A stretch of DNA of 64,000 bases from assembly GCA_009784945.1 (NCBI GenBank), contig WQXH01000005.1, positions 1-64,000 on the forward strand, read 5' to 3'. Below the pieces are notes generated by a model that searched no databases, was not told where the DNA came from, and worked only from the letters and a program-made list of their open reading frames with translations. The stretch is from Coriobacteriia bacterium. GTDB lineage: Bacteria; Actinomycetota; Coriobacteriia; Coriobacteriales; UBA8131. Below are positions 31,161-39,766 of this stretch, in pieces; the stretch's first letter is position 1; the number at the start of each line of letters is the position of its first letter. Position numbers and translations under genes: made by a program.

Positions 31161-32453
31161 CTAATTGTTGCTTTCGCTCTTGCTCTTGCGCGACTTAACT
31201 ACGACAAAGCCAATGATAGAGGCCAGTGCCAGGAGGATCAGGCCGTAGAAGGGGAGGTCTGCTGTATTGATGCCGGTGGGGATGATTTCTCCGCGGTCAT
31301 TGACAAAGGCTGCTCCACTGCCATGCTCGCCAACAAAGAGCAGGGTGGGGCTGATGTTTCCGTGAGGAACAGCAAGTGGCTGACCCTTGGCGCTACTGGC
31401 TTCTCCCGTGGTGGGCACCGCAGCTGCAAAGTCGTAGATTACGGTTACGCTGGGGGTATAGCCCGCAACGCCTGCTTCGCCTACAGCAAAGCCTGTGCCA
31501 ACCGGCGTGTCAACAAATACGAGATACTGGTTGTGAGCCAGGGTAAAGTTTACTGCTGCGCCAGAGTTAAAGAGAATGGCAGACCCAACGGCCGTATAGT
31601 CGCTGCCGTCTTTTTGGACGATATAGCCATAGCTGCTCTTGACATCATTGACTACCAGAGAGGGAATATTGATGGTGAGGCTAAAGTTAAACTCCATGTC
31701 GGTGCTTGAAAAATCACCGGTGACCTCTTTGCTTACGAAGAGGGTCCAGTCGTTCTCGTCCAGTGGATCAGGATTGCCGGGATCAGTTGGCTTAAGGGTC
31801 TTTTGGTAGCCGTTGGCAAAAATCAATTGACTATACTCAAAGGTGCTGTCTCCACCGCCGGGGCTTGGATCACTCTTAGACTGATCGCCCTCGTCAACTT
31901 CTTCGCCTTCGTGATCTTGTGTCATAACTGCGCCAATGTGGGTAATTTCTAGCACGCCATCAATCTCGTCAACATAGACCTTGACAGTCCAGATGGCACC
32001 TGAGTATTCAACTACCTCGATATAGTCGGAGTTGGACGGTGGGGTGTAGGTGTCTGGGGTCTCCCTGATTTCATACTCATAAACACCTGCACCGTTTGTT
32101 GCAAACATTGAGACGGTAAAGAGTGAATCAGACTCCAGGTAGTAGGTGGTAACTCCGCCTACGGTTCCTTCAAGTTCTTGTATTCCGTCAAAGCTGATGG
32201 GCACCGTGCCTATTACCGGCACCTTGCCTACGTCTGCCGTGCTGTCGTTATAGCTGATTGCGGTTACGGTAAATTCAAAATCCATTTGTGCGGGTAGTGC
32301 TGTGCCATAAGGCACCTTCAAAAGCTTGGTAATTGCGGCCTCTGAAGTTTCTGCTGCATCGGTGTTGGGCTGGGCTATGGCGGTTCCCATGAACCCAAAG
32401 GTCAACGCGACTGCAACCATACTTGCGATGAGTGTTTTGATTGACTTCTTCAT
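31161..32453 (-). CDS. Pilin-like surface protein with IPTG-type sorting signal
   Basis: I use ATG 32,453 (MKKSIKTLIASMVAVAL) after GAGGTAAAG. The 430-residue protein has a signal peptide and two pilin-type beta domains. Each carries a late E or D in a YEYEIRE/YTPSVTVIYDF-like stretch, as in FctA/Spy0128 domains that form Lys-Asn isopeptide bonds. At the end comes EIIPTGINTADLPFYGLILLALASII and a basic tail. This is a cell-wall sorting signal with IPTGI in place of LPxTG, a type linked to class B sortases. It lies directly upstream of srtB and is the likely major pilin. Confidence 0.8.
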   Translation of the reverse strand: MKKSIKTLIASMVAVALTFGFMGTAIAQPNTDAAETSEAAITKLLKVPYGTALPAQMDFEFTVTAISYNDSTADVGKVPVIGTVPISFDGIQELEGTVGGVTTYYLESDSLFTVSMFATNGAGVYEYEIRETPDTYTPPSNSDYIEVVEYSGAIWTVKVYVDEIDGVLEITHIGAVMTQDHEGEEVDEGDQSKSDPSPGGGDSTFEYSQLIFANGYQKTLKPTDPGNPDPLDENDWTLFVSKEVTGDFSSTDMEFNFSLTINIPSLVVNDVKSSYGYIVQKDGSDYTAVGSAILFNSGAAVNFTLAHNQYLVFVDTPVGTGFAVGEAGVAGYTPSVTVIYDFAAAVPTTGEASSAKGQPLAVPHGNISPTLLFVGEHGSGAAFVNDRGEIIPTGINTADLPFYGLILLALASIIGFVVVKSRKSKSESNN

Positions 32454-32603
32454 TTTCTTTACCTCCAAAACTGTTTGTCAACTTTTTCTAGTTGTTGCTG
32501 GTTAGTACTGCTTGCTGGTTTTTGCTAATCGTTGGTTCTTAGCTTCTCTTAGATTCCAGTTCCTGTTTCTTGCTTACTTCTTCTTGCAATGCGGTAGGGC
32601 TCT

Positions 32604-33266
32604 CTACAGACTTCGTCTTCTCAGCAGGGTCATGACTGTCCCTTGGGTATCGTCTGTATCGACTGAGCCATAGATACGACTATCGGTTGCACCCCCCCTC
32701 GCATCTCCCAAGACAAATATCTCATTTGCTTGTAAGGTGATGGGAAAATCCGCTCCCCCTGCATATCGCTGGGTTGCCTCGTAGATCCCTTGCTCTTGTT
32801 GAAGCGCCCCATTTATGGTCAGGCCTTCTTTGAGAATGTCTACGGTGTCACCCGCTACGGCAATGACTCTTCGCACCTGCGGCTGTCCTTTAAAGGTCAG
32901 TACTATCAGGTCTCCTGCGCGGTAATCTTTGTCCCAGCGGTTAAACAAAACCAAATCTCCATCCTTTATTGCTGGATTCATGTCGGCGTCTACGTTGTAG
33001 TGCAAGCCAAACACGAAGGTAAAAAGCAGTGCTACGATTCCTACTATCGCTCCAATCTTGATGGCCATGTGCCTGAGCTCGCGCCCGAGCAAAGTCCGAG
33101 AGGAGGGCAGACAGGTGGGGGAGGGCTGTAGCGCCACGGTAGCTTGGGCAGCTTGGGTAGCTTGGGTAGCTTGGGCAGCTAGAGTAGCTTGGGTAGCTTG
33201 GGCAGCTTGGGATTTCTGAGAAGCATGGGCAACTTCATTCAGAGGTTTAGATAGTGTGGCGCTCAT
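32604..33266 (-). CDS. Signal-peptidase-like protein lacking the catalytic serine
   Basis: The 220-residue protein has the type I signal peptidase fold: a membrane segment (KIGAIVGIVALLFTFVFGL), then the box around DMNPAIKDGDLVLFNRW, QVRRVIAVAGDTV, and FVLGDARGGATDSR. In active enzymes the second box reads S-x-M-x-P and the third has a lysine before R. Here the serine is replaced by Asp (VDADMNP) and the lysine by Arg (VRRV). SipA proteins of streptococcal pilus loci also lack these residues and help pilus assembly without cleavage. The first 45 residues are AQATQAT repeats. It overlaps the adhesin gene by 20 bases. Confidence 0.78.
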   Translation of the reverse strand: MSATLSKPLNEVAHASQKSQAAQATQATLAAQATQATQAAQATVALQPSPTCLPSSRTLLGRELRHMAIKIGAIVGIVALLFTFVFGLHYNVDADMNPAIKDGDLVLFNRWDKDYRAGDLIVLTFKGQPQVRRVIAVAGDTVDILKEGLTINGALQQEQGIYEATQRYAGGADFPITLQANEIFVLGDARGGATDSRIYGSVDTDDTQGTVMTLLRRRSL

Positions 33267-36200
33267 AGTTACAACCCTCCCTTCTGTTAGCGATGCGCAG
33301 CCTTCTTGTGGCCAAAATGGTCAAGACTGTTGCGCTTATTGTCATTGGTACGAGAATGAATATCTCAAAGTCTCCAAGGGTAATGCCGGCTTCTACCACT
33401 TCTTTACGAGTGTTAGAAAAGTCAAAGATGCGGTTTGCAGTCATAGGCCTGAAGCTGCCGTCCAAACCGCCGGTGTCATGCCCCTCTTCGGTAGCAGAAG
33501 CTATGCTGTCCTTAAACGTTATGACGTAGTTCAGGTCGTTTTCTGCGACGATGCGCAGATGGCTGCCAAGCGAAAGGCCCAGTATCTCAAGAGACTGCCC
33601 GTGCTTGAGGCCAAAGGTTGCCGATCCCTGGTCGTTCAAGACGAGAACGCCACTTGCAGGTGCGGCTATATTTGAATTTGGCAGACTCGATCCGAGGATG
33701 GATAACTCGGTGCCGGCTGCAAGTGGCGCAAGGTAGTTGTTGACAAAGTACACCGTATAGATGAACTCTTTGGATGAGTTGCTATAAGGCCCGGTAACCA
33801 AATGCGAGATGGTCAGGGAGCTTTGTCCGTAATAAATCAGATTGATGTCTGTTTCTTCTGTAATATTGGCAACTTCGATACTGGAGTTGTTTTGCAGCGT
33901 TGCCCCGCTGCCGATCTTCCAGTTTTCAAAGGTGTAGTCTGCAATGGAGGGAATGCCGCCCCAGGCTGCGAGGCTAAAGCTGTGCCCTTCTTGGACATAG
34001 TGTTCTTTTGAGCTTGGGGTGCCAATCTCGGTTCCGCTGTCATCAATATAGTGAGTCGTCACTACGTGCCAGCTATCAGCAATGCCGTAGTGCACGGTGT
34101 AGTATTTGTTGGTAAGAGAGCTGTTGACCGTCTGGTCTTCGTTTTCGTATACGCCTGCGTCAAGTATTATTTGTGCAGATGATGCATCTAAGGGAGTTGC
34201 CTCAAAGGGGCCTACGGGCACAATCATGCTCCACGTGGGCGCAGCAACGCTTGCGTTACGCGTGTAGGTTATTTGGTCGAATCCTAAAGGCGGATCCTCC
34301 AGCAATGTGGTGCCATCAAAATCAAAGGGCATGCCGTAGGGTGCACCTTGTTCAAGTACGAGCTTGGTGTAGGGCTTGATTGCCGAGTTGGTTCTGATGC
34401 TCCAGTCTTGCACAAATACATTAACAGGGGTGTAGACATTGCTGATATCAATGTAGGTTACATGAACTATGTCTCTACCAGTATTGGCTCCCTTGTAGTG
34501 TATCTGTATCCAGTAGCGTCCGTTTCTGTCTATGTCCATAGTGTATTCATGCACATGCGTGCTGCTATTGGAGGAGAGATCCAGTGTCTGCCCGCTTCCA
34601 CCAATGCCCTTGTTTCCTGAGCTGGCAGCGCTATATCCTGCCCCAAAAGAAGTCTGGCTGTTTTGTGGGTCTTCTAAGCTCTCGCGATACCACCTTACGT
34701 CAACAATAGCTCTTTTGTCGCCATTTGAAGGAAGGTTATTGTGGTTGATATCCACATGCAAGGTAGCGTTTCCGTAGGCCTTGACCTGGCTATCAATGCC
34801 ACTGAGAGACCACTCGGGGCGTCCAGAGGAGAGTATGATTTCGCCGATGTTGGTTTTTGGGTCATATTGGGTAGGATCACTGGGAACGGTAACTTGCATC
34901 CTGTAGTCGAGATAGGTACCGTATTCGGCGCTGTACATGACAAAGTCGTGCGTTCCTGCTGGAAGCCATAGGTAGGCAATGCCCAGTTCATTGGAGGTAG
35001 CTCGGTAGTTATAATCGGGCGCGCCTCCGATACCCCCCTCAACAAAGACGGATATATCGGTGTTAGGTAGCAAGCCGTGCTCATTTTTAACCTCCACGCC
35101 AATCATGTAGACCAGGCGGTTGCCTAGAGCTGATCCATTTTTTGGAGAGAAGTTAACGCGAATCATGTTGAGGCTGTTGGCAGAGTACACGGAGCCACCA
35201 GAAATACTGACTGCGACGGTGCTGTCGGTGCCACCCCCAACGCCAGATGAAGTGGGAGACTCACACTCTGCCTTAATGATTCCTCCGGATATATTGATGG
35301 TTCCGGTTGAGGTTGGATTCATACCGGCACCAATGCCAGCAGCCTGGTTTGAACCTTTGGCATAGATTAAGCCGCCGCTGATATTGATTATGCCGCAACT
35401 GGAGCCGCCGCCTGCGCCTATGCCTGTGCCAGCGCTGGTGGTTCGTGCGTCTATGATGCCGCCGCTGATTTCAATGTATTGACCAGGCGAGTTAAAGCCA
35501 CCACCGATGCTGGAGCTGCTTCCGAAGGCTCGCGTGGTAATGGTGCCGCCGCTGATATAGATGTTTCCTCCGGGAGCCAAATTACCCGTGTTGCCACCGC
35601 CGCCGCCGATGCCCGAACCGCCGCCGGTGCCAACGGGAGAGCCTGAAGCTACTACGGTGCCTCCGGTGATTATCACGGTGTTATTGGGAGCATGCATACC
35701 GCCACCAATACCAGCAGCGCCTCCCGCGCCTGCACTGGCGGTTATGTGGCCACCATTGATGGTGATGTTGCCGCCGGCTCCGCCTCTGCTGCCAGAGGGA
35801 GAAGTAGGAGCACCGCCGCCGCCAATACCTGCGCCACCGCCGCTGCCGCCTGTGGCGACCACTGTGCCGCTGTGTATGGTGATGGTTCCTCCCCCACCAA
35901 CTTGACCGCCGCCAATACCTGCGCCGCCATTGCTGCCTCCGATGGCCGTTACCGCGCCTGTTGCGCCGCTGTTGATGGTGATGGTTCCACCGGATGCGCC
36001 ATGGTAGCCACCGCCTATACCTGCAGCAAAGATGCCGCCTTGGGCAGATACTTCGCCGCCGTTGATAAGGACTGTATCTCCACTGCCGTTTTGACCGCCG
36101 CCTATACCAGCGCCGTACTGTCCGCCAGTGGCTTGAACCTTACCGCCGTTAATGGTTACCTTGCCGCCAGATCCTGCGTGGCCGCTACCGCCTATACCAG

Positions 36201-37209
36201 CGCCGTACTGTCCGCCAGTGGCTGTGACCGTACCGCTGTTGATAATGATGGTGCCGCAGGCAACGTTAGCATTGGAAGCTGTGGTGCTCCCGCCAATACC
36301 AGCGCCTCTGACCCTGCCAGTGGCCTGCAAGGTGCCTGGACCGCTGATGGTAAGGGTTGAGCCGCTCTCTACGACAATGCCTGCCGCATGTTCTGGATTA
36401 ACACCATTGTCATTGGTGGTGGTAAAGCTGTTGACTTTGCCCTCCACGAGATAGAGGGTAACGTTGGAGCTTCCCAGTATCCTCAAGGTGCTAAAGCCGT
36501 TTGCTCTGTTCACACCGTGCAAGACGAGTGTGCAGGTGGCATTATTAACAATAATCGTCTTGTTGCTATTGCCTGCCAGCACCGAGTAGATGCCACCCGA
36601 TGTAGTAATAGTGGTATCGCTGCTACCATCGATGACATCGGTAGGCAAAGGCTCTGGACTCAAGGGCATGATGGGTGAGAATGCCTCTCCCCCTGGATTG
36701 CCCTCTGGACTTTCTGTTGTGCTATCAAGGGGGTCGCTTGAGGGCTCACCCGAAGGACTGTTTGAAGGACCATTGAGAGGAGGTATACCGGGCAAGCCGG
36801 TAATCAATTCCAGCTGCCCGTCCTTGAGCCCCAGTCCAGGGCCGTAGCCGTTAGCATCTTGTGTCATCTCATTTGGAGAATTTGACTCAAAGGAGCCCTC
36901 TATTGCAGGGTCTCCTGCTGGTGCAGCATCTCCCACAGCGCCCTCTCTTGGTGTCTCTCCCAAGGTGCCTTCTTCCAAGTCCTGTGTGCCAAGGAGCTCT
37001 TCTTCGTTAATGCCCTCAGGTACAGGGCTTTCCGACGGAGCGCCCTCTTCAAGTTCAAGACCCATGACAAGCAAGGTCTCCTCCTCGTTGGACTCGAGTG
37101 AGTTAGCGTAACCCGAAGCGAGCGGCACCAGGGATGCTATAAGAAGGCAGGCTATGAGAAAGCTAATGAGCTTTCCGAGACCGGAGCGATATGTTTGTTT
37201 TTTACTCAC
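33247..37209 (-). CDS. Large beta-helix adhesin / pilus tip protein
   Basis: I use GTG 37,209 (VSKKQTYRSGLGKLISFLIACLLIASLVPLASGYA), which has GGGAGGAA upstream. Of about 1,320 residues, an acidic linker follows the signal peptide. Next come some 15 repeats such as GGTITINSG and ATGGQYGAGIGGG (about 250-690), typical of a right-handed beta-helix. A beta-rich middle and a pilin-type domain precede the end. The C-terminus, EVVEAGITLGDFEIFILVPMTISA plus a basic tail, resembles a sorting signal with VEAGI where the pilin has IPTGI. It is the first gene of the pilus locus and the likely tip adhesin. Confidence 0.72.
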   Translation of the reverse strand: MSKKQTYRSGLGKLISFLIACLLIASLVPLASGYANSLESNEEETLLVMGLELEEGAPSESPVPEGINEEELLGTQDLEEGTLGETPREGAVGDAAPAGDPAIEGSFESNSPNEMTQDANGYGPGLGLKDGQLELITGLPGIPPLNGPSNSPSGEPSSDPLDSTTESPEGNPGGEAFSPIMPLSPEPLPTDVIDGSSDTTITTSGGIYSVLAGNSNKTIIVNNATCTLVLHGVNRANGFSTLRILGSSNVTLYLVEGKVNSFTTTNDNGVNPEHAAGIVVESGSTLTISGPGTLQATGRVRGAGIGGSTTASNANVACGTIIINSGTVTATGGQYGAGIGGSGHAGSGGKVTINGGKVQATGGQYGAGIGGGQNGSGDTVLINGGEVSAQGGIFAAGIGGGYHGASGGTITINSGATGAVTAIGGSNGGAGIGGGQVGGGGTITIHSGTVVATGGSGGGAGIGGGGAPTSPSGSRGGAGGNITINGGHITASAGAGGAAGIGGGMHAPNNTVIITGGTVVASGSPVGTGGGSGIGGGGGNTGNLAPGGNIYISGGTITTRAFGSSSSIGGGFNSPGQYIEISGGIIDARTTSAGTGIGAGGGSSCGIINISGGLIYAKGSNQAAGIGAGMNPTSTGTINISGGIIKAECESPTSSGVGGGTDSTVAVSISGGSVYSANSLNMIRVNFSPKNGSALGNRLVYMIGVEVKNEHGLLPNTDISVFVEGGIGGAPDYNYRATSNELGIAYLWLPAGTHDFVMYSAEYGTYLDYRMQVTVPSDPTQYDPKTNIGEIILSSGRPEWSLSGIDSQVKAYGNATLHVDINHNNLPSNGDKRAIVDVRWYRESLEDPQNSQTSFGAGYSAASSGNKGIGGSGQTLDLSSNSSTHVHEYTMDIDRNGRYWIQIHYKGANTGRDIVHVTYIDISNVYTPVNVFVQDWSIRTNSAIKPYTKLVLEQGAPYGMPFDFDGTTLLEDPPLGFDQITYTRNASVAAPTWSMIVPVGPFEATPLDASSAQIILDAGVYENEDQTVNSSLTNKYYTVHYGIADSWHVVTTHYIDDSGTEIGTPSSKEHYVQEGHSFSLAAWGGIPSIADYTFENWKIGSGATLQNNSSIEVANITEETDINLIYYGQSSLTISHLVTGPYSNSSKEFIYTVYFVNNYLAPLAAGTELSILGSSLPNSNIAAPASGVLVLNDQGSATFGLKHGQSLEILGLSLGSHLRIVAENDLNYVITFKDSIASATEEGHDTGGLDGSFRPMTANRIFDFSNTRKEVVEAGITLGDFEIFILVPMTISATVLTILATRRLRIANRREGCNYERHTI

Positions 37210-37224
37210 GACTATTCCTCCCAA

Positions 37225-37478
37225 CTTATGGGTTTGCCCTAGCTACGCTGCACTACTTTCGTTATCAAACAGAGCTGGTGTCTATTACCCCTCCGAGGTT
37301 TACCCCTTTACGGCTCTCGGATTTATGCTCCGTTCTGATGCAAAGTATCAACTGTCAAGGGGCTTTAGGGTCAATGAATGTTCAGGAAAAAACACAATTA
37401 TATTGTTAAAAATGGGTTGAAAAATGAAATTGCTATGTGGGTAGCAAATTAAATGGAATGAGTGTGAGTTTGTCTTGA
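37225..37478. other. Upstream region of the pilus locus
   Basis: No gene is seen. On the minus strand TTGACA-like sequences near 37,350-37,375 are possible -35 boxes. The leader has an inverted pair CCGAG/CTCGG (about 37,293-37,320). The transcript leader would be over 100 nt, so some leader regulation is possible, but I recognise no riboswitch. Confidence 0.35.
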
Positions 37479-37688
37479 CAGCGCATCTACCAGCACTTCT
37501 TTGCAGACAAGCGTCACGATGCATATACGGGCAAGGAAATTACCAAAAAGAATCCAAGCCGTTTGCCCTCTTTGCCGATGAAAGCGGTGACCAAAAAAAG
37601 CCTACACAATTTTGACACCAAATTGTTACAAAAAAAGCTGAGGAACGAGGGCTTGGGCAATTACAACAGTATCGTTACAAGTTACTGA
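37479..37688 (+). pseudogene. Gene remnant of unknown origin
   Basis: A 69-codon open stretch ends in TGA at 37,688 but has a stop just before it and no start. It reads QRIYQHFFADKRHDAYTGKEIT and ends with LGNYNSIVTSY. DAYTGKEI resembles the start of some HNH nuclease cores, but the histidines are not visible. It is probably the 3' end of a lost gene. Confidence 0.3.
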
Positions 37689-37701
37689 TCAGACCCAATT
37701 C

Positions 37702-37770
37702 GTCATTGCGGGCTTGACCCGCAATCTGAGACGCATTTTGGTTAGATTGCGGCTCGGAGGCCGCAATGAC
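37702..37770. repeat. Paired palindromic dispersed repeats
   Basis: CGTCATTGCGGGCTTGACCC... is followed after a short gap by TTGCGGCTCGGAGGCCGCAATGACGG. Each half is palindromic and together they can form a larger hairpin. Relatives occur at 2,633, 5,116 and 5,624. Confidence 0.65.
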
Positions 37771-37824
37771 GGACTACAGTCTTAGTACAGTATCGTTACA
37801 AGGGTGTTTTTCGAAAACCTATTC

Positions 37825-37853
37825 TTGACGTTAGGCTAGCCCTAATCTACTAT
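37825..37853 (+). promoter_or_regulatory. Promoter of rny
   Basis: TTGACG (37,825-37,830) and TACTAT (37,848-37,853) are separated by 17 bases. The predicted leader is about 175 nt. Confidence 0.55.
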
Positions 37854-37959
37854 ATAAACAGGCATTTTAGACCTACCGCTTATGCGTTTTGATATTACAT
37901 ACTGAGCAAGTGATGCAAAAGAAGGATTGGCTGGCTCAGCAACTGTTTTTGGTCATCAT

Positions 37960-37983
37960 GCCGGATGCTTATATCCGGCTTTT
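37960..37983 (+). terminator. Terminator-like hairpin in the rny leader
   Basis: GCCGGAT and ATCCGGC form a stem followed by TTTT, between the promoter and the gene. It could attenuate rny expression or stabilise the leader. Confidence 0.45.
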
Positions 37984-38037
37984 ACATTGGATACTAGGCA
38001 TCTCAAATGAAACTTAATTGACGAAGAGGTGTAGATA

Positions 38038-39576
38038 ATGGAAACAATAGCAATAGTAGGAATACTGGCTGCACTGCTCGTAGGCGTTGTCATCGGGTTC
38101 TTTTTGGGGCGGTTTGTACTTAAAAGTGCAGCTAAAAATGCTGCTGAAGATGCTGCTCAAATCAAGAGTGATGCCGAAAAGCAGGCTGATATCATCAAGC
38201 GTGAGGCTAAGGCCGAAGCTAAGGATGCGGCGTATCAGCTCAAGCAGGAGGCCGAGCGCGAGGCGTCAGAGCGTCGCAAAGAAATCAAAGTATTGGAAAA
38301 CAGACTCATGCAGCGCGAGGAAAACCTGGACAAGCGTGCTCAGAGCTTAGACACACGCGAACACCAGATTTCTTCGCTGGCTGGGCAAGTCGAGAAAAAG
38401 GATCGTGATTTAAGCGCAGCCTTAGATCAGGCGCACGATGAGTTGATGCGCGTTGCCAACATGAACGAAAACCAGGCGCGCGAGTTGCTTTTAGAGAGCG
38501 TGAAAAATGATGTGACTCGCGAGGCTGCCGCTATTATTAGAGAAAGCGAGCAGCAGACGCGCAATGAGGCCGATAAAAAGTCGCGCGAGATTCTCTCCTT
38601 GGCCATTCAACGTGTGGCGGCCGACCATACAGCAGAGCATACTGTTTCTTCGGTGGCTATTCCCTCTGACGATGTCAAGGGTCGTATTATTGGAAAAGAA
38701 GGTCGCAACATTCGCACGTTTGAGCAGATAACCGGTATCAATCTCATCATTGATGACACTCCCGAAACGGTCACTGTTTCGAGCTTTGATCCGGTAAGAC
38801 GCGAGATTGGACGCATTACGCTCGAAAACCTTATTGCGGACGGGCGTATACATCCGGCTCGCATTGAGGAGATGTTCAACAAGGCTACCAAGCTGGTGGA
38901 GCGAGAGGTACAAGAGGCTGGCGAAGCTGCAGCTTTTGATACTGGCATCATGAATCTCAACCCAGAGCTCATTAAGACCTTGGGGCGCCTGCGTTACCGT
39001 ACTTCCTTTGGACAAAATGTGCTCAAGCACTCCTTGGAGGTTGCCTATTTGGCTGGCGTCATGGCTTCTGAGCTGGGTCTTGACCCCATGCCAGCAAGGC
39101 GTGCTGGTTTGCTACACGACCTGGGCAAGGCCATTGATCACGAAAACGAAGGATCGCACGCCATCATTGGTGGCGACCTCGCTCGTCGTTTTGGCGAGAA
39201 GCCCGAGATAGTACATGGTATAGAGGCGCACCACGCCGATGTTGAGCCTTCCACCGTATTGGCTGTGCTGATACAGGCTGCCGATGCCATCTCTGCTGCG
39301 CGCCCGGGCGCTCGTCGCGAAAGCGTCGAGAGCTATATCAAGCGTTTGGAACAGCTCGAAGGTATTGCCAATGCCCACGATGGAGTTGAGAAGACCTACG
39401 CCATGCAGGCAGGCAGAGAGATACGTGTGATGGTTGAGCCCTCCAAGATCAACGATGATCAGGCCAAGGTTTTGGCGCATGACATAGCCAAGCAGATCGA
39501 AAATGAAATGCAGTATCCTGGCCAGGTTAAGGTTTTGGTAATACGCGAGAGTCGCGCAGAGGATGTGGCAAAGTAA
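38038..39576 (+). CDS. rny: Ribonuclease Y
   Basis: RNase Y is a membrane-bound endonuclease that starts mRNA decay. The 512-residue protein has an N-terminal membrane segment (IVGILAALLVGVVIGFFLG), a long coiled coil (about 25-190, KSDAEKQADIIKREAKAEA), a KH domain (GRIIGKEGRNIRTFEQITG), and an HD domain with HSLEVAYLAGVMA and LLHDLGKAID, which supply the metal ligands. GAGGTG precedes the ATG. Confidence 0.95.
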   Translation: METIAIVGILAALLVGVVIGFFLGRFVLKSAAKNAAEDAAQIKSDAEKQADIIKREAKAEAKDAAYQLKQEAEREASERRKEIKVLENRLMQREENLDKRAQSLDTREHQISSLAGQVEKKDRDLSAALDQAHDELMRVANMNENQARELLLESVKNDVTREAAAIIRESEQQTRNEADKKSREILSLAIQRVAADHTAEHTVSSVAIPSDDVKGRIIGKEGRNIRTFEQITGINLIIDDTPETVTVSSFDPVRREIGRITLENLIADGRIHPARIEEMFNKATKLVEREVQEAGEAAAFDTGIMNLNPELIKTLGRLRYRTSFGQNVLKHSLEVAYLAGVMASELGLDPMPARRAGLLHDLGKAIDHENEGSHAIIGGDLARRFGEKPEIVHGIEAHHADVEPSTVLAVLIQAADAISAARPGARRESVESYIKRLEQLEGIANAHDGVEKTYAMQAGREIRVMVEPSKINDDQAKVLAHDIAKQIENEMQYPGQVKVLVIRESRAEDVAK

Positions 39577-39641
39577 TTAGTCACAGAAACCCATTGCGGT
39601 GCAAGATGAGCCATGCAGAGGCTATGCTTAGTAAGCTAAGG

Positions 39642-39758
39642 GTTTATCTGAGCGAGTAGATTGCCTTGAAAAACTGAATCGAGGCCGAAGGAGTTTATAC
39701 ACAATAAATGACTGAGGCTCGATTCTGATTTGAAAGGCAAGATGCCGTTCAGATAAAG
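39642..39758 (+). ncRNA. Structured repeat element, copy B
   Basis: The stems are TTTATCTGA/TCAGATAAA (outer), TTGCCTT/AAGGCAA and GAATCGAG/CTCGATTC, nested in that order. They enclose GCGAGTAGA and GATGCCGT in the outer internal loop and GCCGAAGGAG...ATGACTGAGG in the apical part, with a small hairpin TTTAT/ATAAA. The stems differ from copies A and C but pair fully. It ends 8 bases before the next gene's ATG. Confidence 0.65.
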
Positions 39759-39766
39759 ACTTCAAC

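Noticed and set aside
35561-36454. Long plus-strand ORFs opposite the adhesin
   Set aside because: They are Pro/Ala-rich shadows of glycine-rich coding DNA on the minus strand.
37225-37300. Cyclic-di-GMP riboswitch before the pilus locus
   Set aside because: AGGGCAAACC is reminiscent of that class, but it lies right next to the start codon and the remaining conserved parts are missing.
39642-39758. Glycine or lysine riboswitch
   Set aside because: GCCGAAGGAG resembles parts of these aptamers, but the nested three-stem layout and the other loops do not fit either, and the downstream genes are unrelated to amino acids.
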